Assembly: GCA_033032865.1 (NCBI GenBank)
Contig: JAWHQI010000001.1
Location: 1,758,001 to 1,822,000, forward strand
Length of the DNA: 64,000 nucleotides
Reading direction: 5' to 3'
Origin: Dactylorhiza incarnata
Taxonomy: Eukaryota; Streptophyta; Magnoliopsida; Asparagales; Orchidaceae
The notes beneath the pieces were generated by a model that was not told the DNA's origin, searched no databases, and saw only the letters and a program-made list of their open reading frames with translations. Every line of letters begins with the position of its first letter. Position 1 is the first letter of the stretch. Shown in pieces: positions 33,085 through 44,535 of this stretch. Both the position numbers and the translations under genes were made by a program.

Positions 33085-35850
33085 CTTTCTCCTAGAGGGA
33101 ACTTGTGAACACCTGTTGATCTCTGCTGATCTGTGCAAAAGAGGACTCAGAGCAGGTATAAAAGAAATTGCATAACGCGAGTACCTGAAAAGAACTCGCG
33201 ATCACCTGCCAATTTCTGCTAAGAGAGTCCAAAAGCAAGTATTCACGAATTTAGCGCGAGTACCTGAAGAGAACTCGCGAACACCTGCTAATCTCTGCTA
33301 AAGAGAACTTAAAGCAGGTATGAAAAGAATCTATAAGGCGAGTACCTAAAGAGAACTCGCGAACACCTGCTAATCTTTGCAAAAGAAAACTCAAAGCAGG
33401 TATTAAAGAATTAAATGCGAGTACCTGAAGAGAACTCGTGATCACCTGCTAATCTCTGCAAAAGAGAACTCAAAGCGGGTATTAAAGAATTTAACGCGAG
33501 TACCTGAAGAGAACTCGCGATCACCTGCTAATCTCTGCAAAAAGAGAACTCAAAGCAGGTATAAAAGAATTAACGCGAGTACCTAAAGAGAACTCACGAT
33601 CACCTGCTAATCTCTGCAAAAGAGAACTCAAAATAGTTATTAAGGAATTTAACGCGAGCACCTGAAGAGAACTCGCGATCACCTGCTAATCTCTGCAAAA
33701 ATAGAACTCAAAGCAGGTATTAAAGAATTTAACGCGAGTACCTGAAGAGAACTCGCGATCACCTGCTAATCTCTGCAAAAAGAGAACTCAAAGCAGGTAT
33801 TAAAGAATTTAACGCGAGTACCTGAAAAGAACTCGCGATCACCTGCTAATCTCTGCAAAAAGAGAACTCAAATCAGGTATTAAAGAATTTAACGCGAGTA
33901 CCTGAAGAGAACTCGCGATCAACTGCTAATCTCTTCAAAAAGAGAACTCAAAGCAGGTATTAAAGAATTTCATGCGAGTACTTGAAGAGAACTCGCGATC
34001 ACGTGCTATTCTCTGCAAAAAGAGAACTCAAAGCAGGTATTAAAGAATTTAATGCGAGTACCTGAAAAGAACTCGCGATCACCTGCTAATCTCTGCAAAA
34101 AGAGAACTCAAAGCAGTTATTAAAGAATTTAACGCGAGTACCTTAAGAGAACTCGCGATCACCTGCTAATCTCTGCAAAAGAGAAATCAAAGCAGGTGTT
34201 AAAAAATTTAACGCGAGTACCTGAAGTGAACTCGCGATCACCTGCTAATCTCTGCAAAAAGAGAACTCAAAGCAGGTATTATAGAATTTAACGTGAGTAC
34301 CTGAAGAGAACTCGCGATCACCTGCTAATCTCTGCAAAAAGAGAACTTAAAGCAGGTATTAAAGAATTTAACGCGAGTACCTGAAGAGAACTCGCGAGCA
34401 CCTGCTAATCTCTAGAAAAAGAGAACTCAAAGCAAGTATTAAAGAATTTAACGCGAGTACCAGAAGAGAACTCGCGATCACCTACTAATCTCTGCAAAAA
34501 GAGAACTCAAAGCAAGTATTAAAGAATTTAACGCGAGTACATGAATAGAACTCGCGATCACCTGCTAATCTCTGCAAAAGAGAACTCAAAGCAGGTATTA
34601 AAGAATTTAACGCGAGTACCTGAAGTGAACTCGCGATCACCTGTTAATCTCTACAAAAAGAGAACTCAAAGCAGGCATTAAAGAATTTAACACGAGTACT
34701 TGAAGAGAACTCGCGATCACCTACTAATCTCTGCAAAAAGCAAACTCAAAGCAGGTGTTAAAGAATTTAATGCGAGGTCCTGAAGAGAACTCGCGATCAC
34801 CTGCTAATCTTTGCAAAAATAGAACTCAAAGCAGGTATTAAAGAATTTAACGTGAGTAGCTGAAGAAAACTCGCGATCACCTTCTAATCTCTGCAAAAGA
34901 GAACTCAAAGCAGGTATTAAAGAATTTAACGTGAGTACCTGAAGAGAACTCGCAATCACCTGCTAATCTCTGCAAAAAGAGAACTCAAAGCAGGTATTAA
35001 AGAATTTAACGCGAGTACCTGAAGAGAACTCGCGATCACCTGCTAATCTCTGCAAAAAGAGAACTCAAAGCAGGTATTAAAGAATTTAACGCTAGTACCT
35101 GAAGAGAACTCGCGATCACCTGCTAATATCTGCAAAAAGAGAACTCAAAGAAGGTATTAAAGAATTTAATACGAGTACCTGAAGAGAACTCGCGATCACC
35201 TGCTAATCTCTGCAAAAAGAGAACTCAAAGCAGGTATTAAAGAATTTAACGCAAGTACCTAAAGAGAACTCGCGATCACCTGCTAATCTCTACAAAAGAG
35301 AACTCAAAGCAGGTATTAAATAATTTAACGCGAGTACCTGAAGAGAACTCGCGATCACCTGCTAATCTCTGCAAAAAGGGAACTCAAAGCAGGTATTAAA
35401 GAATTTAACGCGAGTACCTGAAGAGAACTCGCGATCACCTGCTAATCTCTACAAAAGAGAACTCAAAGCAGGTATAAAAGAATTTAACACGAGTACCTGA
35501 AGAGAACTCGCGATCACCTGCTAATCTATGCAAAAGAGAACTTAAAGCAGGTATTAAAGAATTTAATGCGAGTACCTAAAGAGAACTCGCGATCACCTGC
35601 TAATCTCTGCAAAAGAGAACTCAAAGCAGGTATTAAAGAATTTAACGTGAGTACCTGAAGAGAACTCGTGATCACCTGCTAATCTCTGCAAAAGAGAACT
35701 TAAAGCAGGTATAAAAGAATTTAACGCGGGTACCTGTAGAGAACTCGCGATCACCTACTAATCTCTGCAAAAGAGAACTTAAAGCAGGTATAAATGAATT
35801 TTTAATGCGAGTACCTGAAGTGAACCCGCGAACACTTGTGGATGTTCATA
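33085..35850. repeat. 80-bp satellite-like array (~33 copies) inside Tat-2
   Basis: The consensus includes AACGCGAGTACCTGAAGAGA, ACTCGCGATCACCTGCTAAT, CTCTGCAAAAAGAGAACTC and AAAGCAGGTATTAAAGAATT. Successive AACGCGAGT starts at 33731 and 33811 are 80 bp apart. Each unit has a perfect 7-bp dyad CGCGAGT...ACTCGCG, an outer GCAGGT...ACCTGC dyad and TCTC...GAGA. Copies are about 90% alike; the outer ones are more diverged. There are no ORFs and no unique spacers. Confidence 0.95.
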
Positions 35851-36500
35851 TGTGATCTTCTATTTTTAGCATTATTCCTTAAAAACCGTAAACTCTTTCT
35901 GAAAATCGCCAGAGAAAATATCCTCACAAGTGTAGACAATAAATATTAGATCGTGCGATCAACTTTCAGTCTGAGCGGCTAGAAGTTCGAGCTCTCCTTA
36001 TGCGAGAATTTCATATTAATAATTACCCAGTATGAAATGTTGCATGGACGGTTTATCACTTTAGTTCTAAAATAGATCCTGATTCAGTGAAAATGAATCA
36101 CGGCCTGAAACTGTCAGAGATAATATCTTCACAAGTTCTGATTGTAAGCAATAAGTCGTGCAACTAGAATGTATTCCAGATGACTAATAAGCCCACACTC
36201 TGACTATTCAAGAATTTGAGATGAGTGATCGCCTTGATGTCATGAAACATGAAAACATTTTTAGTCGGAAGGAATAGTTATCTATTAGAGTGAAAACCTT
36301 TAGTCGATTGTCTCGAGTCAGAAATACTGCCTTGCGGCGCCCTGTAATAACCCGATTTCTAGCTTTAAAGCCAGATACATTCTATCCGCTCGGCTAGTAT
36401 ATTATGCAGCCATTTTTCACAACCTGTTATTCTCATTTAAGTCGATCGACTCAAGAGATAAAACCGCACGATCTTAAGGTTATGAACCTTTAAGTGACCC
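35851..36500. other. Tat-2 interior, unassigned
   Basis: AT-rich, no gene seen. It has two loosely similar segments (about 35885-35960 and 36110-36180) sharing CAGAGA-AATATC-TCACAAGT and a GATCGTGC/AGTCGTGC phrase. Confidence 0.5.
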
Positions 36501-37030
36501 AATAGTCAAATGCTTGTACCTGTTAAGTACTGCTTTCCTCGAATGGTCATAAAAACCATAAAAGGAAAAGAACCCTCCTGTAGAGAAGGAGAATTACAGA
36601 CTGAAGTGACCAAGTGGGCAGGTGGGCCTAGGCGGCGAACATTGCTTTCCTCAAGTGGTCACAAGAGCTGTAAGAGGAAAAGAACTTCCCGTAGAGAAGT
36701 AAAGATAATTACAGACTTAGATGACCAAGTGGGCAGGTGGGCCTTGGCGGCGAACATTGCTTTCCTCAAGTGGTCATAAGAGTTGTAAATGACTCAACTG
36801 CTCTCTTGCCTAGGGTTACAAGCCAAATTGATCAATTGGGTAGGTGGGCCTAGGCGGAGAACATTGCTTTCCTCAGAGAGATCAAATCAGTTGTGGGTCC
36901 CGCTTAGGCATCGCTTGAGAGTACCTAGGAGTATTCGATGGTCACAGACTAAGATGATCAGTTGGGCAGGTGGGCCTAGGCGGCGAACATTGCTTTCCAC
37001 AGAAAGATCATCAAAGCTGTAACTATATCC
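36501..37030. repeat. ~110-120-bp repeat block (four clear copies) in Tat-2
   Basis: GGGCAGGTGGGCCTAGGCGG followed by CGAACATTGCTTTCC recurs near 36607, 36723, 36832 and 36953 (spacings about 116, 109 and 121). A more degenerate unit precedes them. The ORFs at 36510-37022 are repeat translations. Confidence 0.85.
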
Positions 37031-37355
37031 CTTTCGGGGCACGATAGAGCTAACAGTCACCCGGACCTCCCTTGATGCAGAGGTGTGTTCGATATCGGTC
37101 CGGATCCAAGATTCTGAAGACCTCCGCACGGGAATTGGCAAGCTTCCACTACACGTGTGCAAAAACTCCCCGCTACACATGATCTTCGTGGTTTTACGCT
37201 AATGACTACAATCCGAGGGGGTTCAAACAGAACTTGGCGATGTCTCCGCGGTTCAGTGAGGGATATATATAAAAAATGTAAAAAGTCACCAGACAAGGAG
37301 AAGTGTCAGTATAGGGCTTCTCATTGAATATCCAACAATGCAAGAAATGAAAGAA
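37031..37355. other. Tat-2 spacer between repeat block and integrase end
   Basis: No recognisable domain. It includes AACACACCTC-type sequence and a TATATATAAA run near 37263; nothing supports a gene. Confidence 0.4.
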
Positions 37356-37358
37356 CAT

Positions 37359-38070
37359 TTAAGGATAGAATCGTTTGAGATCGTCACCGCTCTCGGTGCG
37401 TGAGATGTCTTCTCCATCGCTTGTCTGAAGGCGGCAAGGCCCATTCTTCAATACCTCCTTGATGATGAATGACCCTGCCCAGTTGGGATTAAGTTTTCCG
37501 ACATTGCCTGTCCTGGCTGCGGCATCCACTTTCTTTAACACAGTATCACCAACTGCGAACTGTTTAACTCTGACATTCTTATCAAAATGTGGTCATTCTC
37601 CTCTTTACTTCCGCCTGCCTGATAATTACTTTATCTTGGAGTTCTTTGTGAACCGCCTTAAGGGCTTGTAGATGAAAAACCGGATCACTTATCCCAGAAT
37701 AGACTGGTAGACGAGGCTCTTTGAATTCACATGGAGCTACTTCCCAACGAATTTTATATGATAATGGGGAAGACTCTTGCTCTTCTCCTACAGGGATTAT
37801 TAATCTATCAACTAGGTAAAGGGTATCACCCATACTAACCTTATGGGACTTATGATAAGGAATAGAGAGTTCTTTTGATTTAGGTTGCAGCAAATGTTCT
37901 ATATTACTGCTAGAAGGCTTGTTATTGGTAGCTGCTGCAACATTAAGTTGAGAATTCCCTTGTATTTCGAGGCAAACGATCTCTGCTAATATGGGGTTGA
38001 TGTCGCTTCTTTGGTCAAGAATTTCAGGATGATTAGAAGGGTGCTCACGGCTCTCTGACGGATGATCCAT
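37359..38070 (-). pseudogene. pol: Tat-2 integrase C-terminal fragment fused to a short leader
   Basis: Minus strand. An ATG at 38070 lies about 275 bases after the 5' LTR. The first 120 codons are polar and not clearly recognised, then IRWEVAPCEFKEPRL, LQALKAVHKELQDKVIIRQAEVKRRM (about 37690-37585) and, after a one-base shift in a T run near 37580, GDTVLKKVDAAARTGNVGKLNPNWAGSFIIKEVL ending DDLKRFYP (37359). This matches the last part of Tat-1 integrase (RQEEVQRRM...GDLVLKKVDAAGRG). No catalytic residues are included. It is the only gypsy protein left in the element. Whether the fragment is expressed or simply a deletion scar is unknown. Confidence 0.78.
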
Positions 38071-38346
38071 GAAAATAGGAATCGGCGAAAGAGAAAAACT
38101 GAAATAACTTCTACACGGAGCCGATTTTTTTCAATTTGAGGGCTAAAAATGCCTGAACGGGGAACCCGGTTCAATTTTTGGATAGTTCAGGTCGAGCCGG
38201 TCACGACGAGCTTTGAATTTCGTAATTCCGACATCCGGATCAAAAGTTATGGCCGTTTTAAAATTGAATGTATTTTAGGCCAAATCTCGCATCTTCATCG
38301 CAACTGTTGTTCATCAACCACTCGAAATCTGAAGGCCACGTGTTTT
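38071..38346 (-). other. Tat-2 leader and PBS region
   Basis: On the minus strand the LTR end GGCATCAACA is followed by AAAACACGTGGCCTTCAG. The PBS tRNA is not identified. No gene is seen. Confidence 0.5.
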
Positions 38347-39354
38347 TGTTGATGCCAAAATTGTCACCAAGTCCTCAACGGGTTAACTATTGAGCAACTG
38401 GTTACTTGAGCCGCAAATGAAGAGATGAGAGAGAGAAGAAGAGAGGGACGCTAGCTTGCGGCGAGGCCAGACTTCGCCCGCCGCGGCAAAAGCCACTCCT
38501 GCGACGGGCTTTCCCTTTATTTATGAACTTGTATTACAGCTTGCCATTTTAGGTACATGGAAACAGAACGACTAGAAGAGAATGGAAGATAAGAAAAGAA
38601 AGCCGCCGAAGCCACTTGGAATGCCAGGCCGCTCAGGGCCACTGCCAGGCCGCCCCGACTAGTCACCCAAGTCTAACCGCCAGGAATGTTCGCTGAGGCC
38701 ACCCGGGCTAGTCATCAGGAGATCGCCGGACATGCTGCTGCTTGGTGCGGTCTGGCTGTTTCTAGCCATCGGTTTGGTCCCCTCACTAGCTTGCCCCCTG
38801 TTCATGCTCGAGAGTCCTATTTATAGGCTTTGGGTCGGTGTCATCACCGTCGGTGAGCCGGTGGCCGGATGTCTACCCGCGCGGTTATGAAACTGGAGGT
38901 CGTTTAGCCGGTGGCTAGGCAAGTTGTGACCGCCATCTTGCGGTTAGAAAAGAAGGAGATCGACACTTACCTGAGGCGGTCTGAGGAAGACCGCCCCCAA
39001 GTTGGGCGGTTTGACGAAGGCCACCCCCTACGGGCGGTTTGAGGAAGACCGCCCCAAGATGGGCGGTTTGACGAAGGCCTCCCCCTACGGGCAGTTTGAG
39101 GAAGACCGCCCCCAAGCTTGGAGGTTTGACGAAGGCCGCCCCCTACGGGCGGTTTGAGGAAGACCACCCCCAAGCTGGGCGGTTTGACGAAGGCCGCCCC
39201 CTACGGGCGGTTTGAGGAAGACCGCCCCCAAGCTGGGTGGTTTGACGAGGCTGCCCGACCTATCCGGGCGGGTTGAATCTTCTTAACCGCGTGACCTGTA
39301 AGAGAATGGCAGGAAAAATCTCCTAGGAAAGGATCGCCGATTTCTGGGTCAACA
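38347..39354 (-). mobile_element. Tat-2 5' LTR (right, short)
   Basis: Matches 31188-32925 closely outside the minisatellite. It holds about five units (38977-39245). It ends GGGTCAACA and is followed by the TSD copy AGTAT at 39355-39359. Confidence 0.9.
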
Positions 39355-39366
39355 AGTATCAAAGCG
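39355..39366 (+). promoter_or_regulatory. SIRE-A primer-binding site, right half
   Basis: AGTATCAAAGCG completes the PBS begun at 31180. The gag ATG follows at 39432. Confidence 0.75.
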
Positions 39367-39431
39367 AGGTTAGTTCAAAAGCTTAACAGCTTAGAACAAG
39401 ATCTATAAAACTAGTGGGTTGTAATAAATAA

Positions 39432-41570
39432 ATGGCTGGTGAGCATCATAAGGATATGAGCTCAATGAAGCTGCCTATCTGCACCAAGGAGAACTTCCCC
39501 ATCTGGAAGCAAAGAATTAGGCTGTACATGGAAGCCTTAGATCCTAGAATCTATCTGGCTGTAGAAGGACCCTATATTCCCATGAACATTCATGTAGATC
39601 CAACAGTTGTTCCCACACCTAAGAAATTATCTGATTTCACCAAAGATGAAGTTGCCCTGGTCACTATGGACAAAAGGGCTAAGAACATCATTGTAAATGC
39701 AATTGATGATTCAACATTCCAGAACCTAATTCATTGCAAGACAACTAAGGAGATGTGGGATTCCCTGGTTGTCTACATGGAAGGAACTGAAGAAGTTATA
39801 GATGACATGAAATCCCTTCTGAATCAGGAGTATGAATCCTTCAGGCAAGATAAGAAGGATGACATAGCTACTTGCTATGAGAAGTTCTTCAAGATTGTCA
39901 ATGGGCTCAAAACTTATGGCAGAGAGTTCAACAACTATGAACTAAATGATAAGTTTCTGAGATCCCTAAACTAAGAATGGGACATAAAGCTGTGTGTCAT
40001 AAGAGAAGTCGACAATCTGGGAGCAATGGAGCCTAGACAGCTGTATGGCAAGCTCCTATCATATGAGCTGCAGCTGAACACCAGAAAGGCTGAAGAAGAA
40101 AACTCCAAGGCTTACTCCTGAGAAAAGGCAATGGACTTTAAAGCTGAAGCTTCCAGAAAGCACAAGACAGTGGAGCCTGTCTATGTGTCAGATGAAGAGA
40201 TCTCAAGCAACTCCACTTCAGAACTCTCTGATGAAGATCTATCACTGTTCACCAGGAAGTTTAAGAAACTACTGAGAAACAGAAAAAAGGGAATATAAAT
40301 TATGAAGCTTCACCCTCCAGCTCCAGGAAAGAAGAAAAGCTCAGAAGAAAACACAAATATGACATGTATGATTCCAAACCTAGTAAACAAAATTCTTCTA
40401 ACATTATTTGTTACAGCTGCAACAACCCTAGACATGTCATTGCTGAATGTCCATACAAAAGACAAGAGAAGAGTGAGGAAAAGAAGCACTCAAGAAACAG
40501 GAAGTCAGAGAAGAGCCTTGTGGCAAAGAAAGTGAAGACACTCAGTGATAGTGACACTGATTGTTCCTCATCAGAATCAGATAGCCACATAGCAGCCATG
40601 GCTCTCACAGATGAAGAATATTGTGATGAACCTCATCACAAATAGGTAATTCCTAAAGCATCTCCTACTCTCTCTGACACAGATTCAGATGCCAACTTCT
40701 CTTCAACAGAAGAAGAAATTGACACTGACTATATAGAGAAATTTGGTGCATTGATTGATGCTCTTAAGAAAGCAAAAGCTCTCTATAAGGCACAAACTGC
40801 ATAGATCATCTCCATGAGTGAGAAGAGAGTTGAATTGCTTGAGAAAGTACCTGAGCTAGCTCAAGAAAAGACCAAATTGTCAATCACCCCACTTGACATC
40901 TCTCCTCTGAGTATCAGCACCTTGACTGAAGTCATCAAGCACAAGAATACTAAAATCAAAGAACTGGAGGACCAACTTCTTAAGGAAAAGAGGATTGTGG
41001 CTAGTTATTCCAAGCCACAAACAGTTCTTCCCTTTATTGATAGCTTTTCACAAACAAATAAGCAAGGTTTGGGCTATACTCAAGGTGAAAACATTGGGAA
41101 ATCTTCCCAAGGAAAGACAATATTTAGAAAAGTGATTATACCCACAAACTCATATGATCACATCAGCATTTATGGATGCAAAGAAAGCCAGGAGATTGAT
41201 AGTGGACTTAAGTTGCCTTCTGCCTGGCTGAGCAAAAGACAAACTTTCCTTGAGAAAAGTGCTTTATCTGCACCCCAAAAGAATCCTCCAGTAAAGGCTT
41301 TCAAAAGTTGTCATGTTGGGGAGAACCTTTCAGCCTCCAAGAAGGGAAAGCCAGCTGTTAAGTAACAACCTAACTAAGTCAGTTATAACACTACAAGAAA
41401 ATCTAGATATAATAGATTTGAATGTTCGTGTTGTGGAAAGGCCTAGACTGTTGGTTAAATCCAACTGTTCAGAATCATTCCCACATGACATCCAGAAAGC
41501 AGGCTGCCAAATCATTTCCTAAATAGCACCTAGGACCCAAGAGAAACTGGGTTCCTAAGGAAGTGTAGTA
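39432..41570 (+). pseudogene. gag: SIRE-A gag, degraded
   Basis: Start at ATG 39432 (MAGEHHKDMSSMKLPICTKE), 66 bases after the PBS. The capsid part (KENFPIWKQRIRLYMEALD, NIIVNAIDDSTFQNLIHCKTTKEMWDSL, NNYELNDKFLRSLN) is the DUF4219/UBN2 type of SIRE gags. A stop follows at 39972, where the family normally continues with WD. Further stops lie near 40120 and 40297, and a frameshift follows. The zinc knuckle CYSCNNPRHVIAEC (about 40393-40440) keeps CX2CX4HX4C. A long Lys/Glu/Ser coiled-coil-like region (40814-41365) follows, and the sequence ends GPKRNWVPKEV just before SIRE-B. The gag is long, as in SIRE elements, but multiply broken. Confidence 0.85.
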
Positions 41571-41575
41571 GTCTT
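41571..41575 (+). repeat. TSD of SIRE-B, left copy (GTCTT; right copy 51934-51938)
   Basis: Perfect 5-bp duplication flanking 41576-51933. Confidence 0.96.
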
Positions 41576-43603
41576 TGAAAGTGGAGGTTAGATCTTAAAT
41601 TGACTCTAGAGGGGGGTGAATAGAGTTTTAAAACTTTTCCTTTAGTTTTATTGCGGAATTAAAATAGTGATATATATATATATGTGTATATGAGTGAGTA
41701 ATAAAAACAAAATAAAATGAATAATGAAAACAACACACAGCACAAGCACAGAAAAGCAAAACAATCACAGAAGACACAAGGAGCAATAGTAGTTCCCCAA
41801 TTAATCTGGGTACGTCTACTCCTCTACCACCCTTGGTAGGAATCCACTAGGATTTTTGATCAGGTGCCCTCACACCAAGGTGATTTTGATCAGGTGTCCA
41901 CACACCACAGAGCTTTTGATCAGGTGCTCAAAACCAACTAGATTTTTTGATCAGGTGTCTTGCCACCAAGGAGGTAAACTTTTGAAGGGAGTTTTAACCC
42001 AGTACAAGATGGGATAGAGAGGGGTTTAGATGTTCTTCTCTGTCAAGATGCTGAGAGAAGACTCTAGTGGATGTATGTTGAAAAACTCCTCTGTCTGATA
42101 TGAATTGTTTGACAGTTGATTTGCTGGAGCTTTTTGTTGAAAGTAATGATCCTCTTGATAGCTGATAAATCTGAGAGACGAGAATGCTTCTCAGATTATT
42201 TGTTGCTTCTTTGAAGATCTGAATACTTGCAGCAAAGACTGAGAGAGGTGTTGTTGAAGATGTTCTCAGTAAGTAAGAGCTGCTGGAGGAAGAAGATGAA
42301 GATCTGTGTGATTTTGTTCTTCTGTTCTTCCTGTATATCTCTCTTTCTTTTTCTTTCTTTTTCTCTGTACACCAATTCTGTATTATGTTCTGTATTGATG
42401 TTGTCGAGAGAAACTGAAGGTAATAATCTGCTGTATATTAATCTGCTATATCATATTCCTTATTTTCTTTTGAAATCTCTGACAGACATTAATTGCAAAT
42501 TCCTTATATTAAGGAATAAATATATCTGAAATGATATTTTGAAAACATAAATCTGCTGCGCCGTTTATCTCTTTCCTTTTCCACGAAATGTCCTTTTCCG
42601 AGGAATGTCAACGACTATAATCCTGGAATAATAAAGGAAATATATTTTCCTTACTTGATCTGATAGAAAGAGCCGTTGCTGTAGTCGATCTGAGATCAGA
42701 GAATGAAATAAATAATCTTTCTGAAATTTCTGAACTAATTCTTCGATCTGAGTAAAATTCGTCGATCTCAAGAATTTTCGTCGAACACAAAATTTACTTC
42801 GTCGACCTCAATTGAATCTTGCTGGAAAAAATAATTTTTTTGAGCTGAGGAGAACTTTCGTCGATCTGAAGGTATTCGTTGAACACAGATTCGTCGACCT
42901 CAAGTTTTTCGTCGATCGCAATTAAACTTTGCTCTGGAAGAGTTGAATTAGTAAAGCTGAGAAGGGCTTTCGTCGATTTGAGCATCTGATAAAGATTCGT
43001 CGAACGCAGACTGGAGTTCGTCGAACGGAAGGATTCGTCGACCGCTGAGCCTGGATAATTTCGTCGACCGCTGAGCTTGAGCAAAATTGTCGACCGCTGA
43101 GCTGGGTTCTGTTCATCGACCGCTGTAACAATCTGTTCGTCGACCTCTGAACCGCTGAGACGGGATCGTCGACCGCTGAGACGAGATCGTCGACCGCTGA
43201 GACGAGCTTGAAGCAAGCCGTTCGTCGAATGCAGAATGTATTTAGTCGAGCGCTGCACTTAGACAAATTCTTCGACCGCTGAGATTTGAGCTGGATCGTC
43301 GAGCGCAGAATATACTTCGTTCATTGAACGCAGAATATATTTCGTTCGTTGAATGCAGAATGCAAGCCGTTCGTCGAACACAGAGAGCACGCTGTTCATC
43401 GAACGCAGAGAGCATGCCGTTCGTCGAACGCAGTTAGCCGTTCGTCGAACGCAGTGTGGAGTTTGTTGAACGCAGAATCTGAATGAAATCTTTAGCTCTA
43501 ACAGCCTAAACTCTTGACTCATAAACTATACATTGGGGTCAACTTGATCCTAGTCAATCAGATAGTGATCCTAGCCCAAATCAGAAATAGGTTTGTTCCA
43601 ACA
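41576..43603 (-). mobile_element. SIRE-B 3' LTR
   Basis: On the minus strand it begins TGTTGGAACAAACC and ends CCTCCACTTTCA. It carries the TCGTCGA array (42690-43480) near its U3 end and four GATCAGGTG phrases (41859-41956) near the other end. Its G-run at about 41605 is only six bases, against 16 in the sister LTR. Confidence 0.94.
42690..43480. repeat. TCGTCGA motif array in SIRE-B LTR
   Basis: About 19 exact TCGTCGA plus roughly 10 near matches in under 800 bp, commonly as TTCGTCGAACGCAG or TCGTCGACCGCTGAG, irregularly spaced 15-60 bp. The other LTR repeats the pattern (51020-51810). Minus-strand ORFs here (for example 43258-42794) are Arg/Ser-rich repeat translations. Confidence 0.9.
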
Positions 43604-43620
43604 ATCTCCCCCTATTTGGG
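43604..43620 (-). promoter_or_regulatory. SIRE-B polypurine tract
   Basis: Minus strand CCCAAATAGGGGGAGAT directly before the 3' LTR start. The same AATAGGGGGAGAT precedes the SIRE-A 3' LTR on the + strand. Confidence 0.85.
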
Positions 43621-44535
43621 TTAGGACACTATTTGACAAAAAATGAAAATAAACAAACAATAATACAACAAAAACAATAGAGCATATATATATCTGATAT
43701 ATTTTAAATATTTTATCAGATATAAAATGAATAACACTCTGAGTTTTGAAATTACATTTCAATAAAAACTAATAAAAAGAACCTTTGATTTTCTCTGAAT
43801 TCTGACATCTGAATTCTGAAATTTGATATTGTCTGAACTGTATTGTTCTGAATTTTGATCTGTAACTGAACTATATCTGCTATGTTTCAGCTTTCTGAAT
43901 TTGATCTGAACTGAATCTTTATATTCTGAATCTGCATACAAATACTGCAATATGCTTTCTAATCTGAACATCTTTATAATTCTGATTAGCTGTGCTTGTC
44001 ATCTTGCCCTTTCTGAAGCTATCTCCCCCTGAGAGTGTCTCCCCCTTAGACTGGAGGTCCTTCAGATTTCTTCCCTTGCCTAGTTCACAGAACAACTCCC
44101 CCTGAGCAAAACACTGCATCAAATGGAGCTTGTTCATAAAAACTTCTCCCCCTGCCTAGTTTTAGGAAGGTCTGAAGCTAGGCCCCTTGAAGAAGGGACA
44201 TTTGATGGAGGTAGGGAAGGATGCAAGATTGTCATTGCTATTGTTCCTGCACAATAAAATAGAGATCAAGTGCAAAGGGAACTAGAAAGAGAAGTAATTC
44301 TGTAGGCATTCAGCTAAAATAAAAAATTTGATTAATGATGACAGGCTGAAATAAAAAGAAGCTTCAGAAAACTGAGTTCGACGAAAAAATGAGTTTTTGT
44401 CGATCTCGGTTCGACGAACTTGATGACTTCGTCGATCTCCGTTCGACGAAAAACTAAATTTCGTCGGGCTCAGTTCAATGAAGAAATGGGTAAGTAGAAA
44501 ACTTAATTTTTTTAACAGATTGAGTCTCCATCTAT
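43621..44535 (-). other. SIRE-B 3' untranslated region with extra PPT-like runs
   Basis: No gene. A TCTGAA-rich tract spans about 43780-43990. Four more CTCCCCCT/TCCCCCT runs (minus-strand purine tracts) lie near 44024, 44038, 44096 and 44147. TCGTCGA/TTCGACGAA motifs lie at 44378-44490. Confidence 0.65.

Larger units (their letters stand above)
31188..39354 (-). mobile_element. Tat-2: non-autonomous Tat-like gypsy element in the SIRE-A PBS
   Basis: LTRs 31188-32925 (1738 bp) and 38347-39354 (1008 bp) share TGTTGATGCCAAAATTG...GGGTCAACA ends; the length difference is a minisatellite. Orientation is minus: the PPT AAAAAGTGTGGGGATTA lies on the minus strand next to the left LTR, and the pol remnant is on the minus strand. 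The interior (32926-38346) has an 80-bp array, a ~115-bp repeat block and only the C-terminal end of integrase. Gag, protease, RT and RNase H are absent, so any movement would need proteins in trans. Confidence 0.88.

Noticed and set aside
33085..35850. Regular repeats resembling a CRISPR array
   Set aside because: Whole 80-bp units are repeated with no unique spacers, in a plant retroelement, with no cas genes.
33085..35850. Centromeric satellite
   Set aside because: The array is wholly inside a retrotransposon bounded by LTRs, and 80 bp is unlike usual centromeric units; a genome-wide search would be needed to reopen this.
42794..43522. Arg/Ser-rich minus-strand ORFs (also 51124-51754)
   Set aside because: Translations of the TCGTCGA array inside SIRE-B LTRs.
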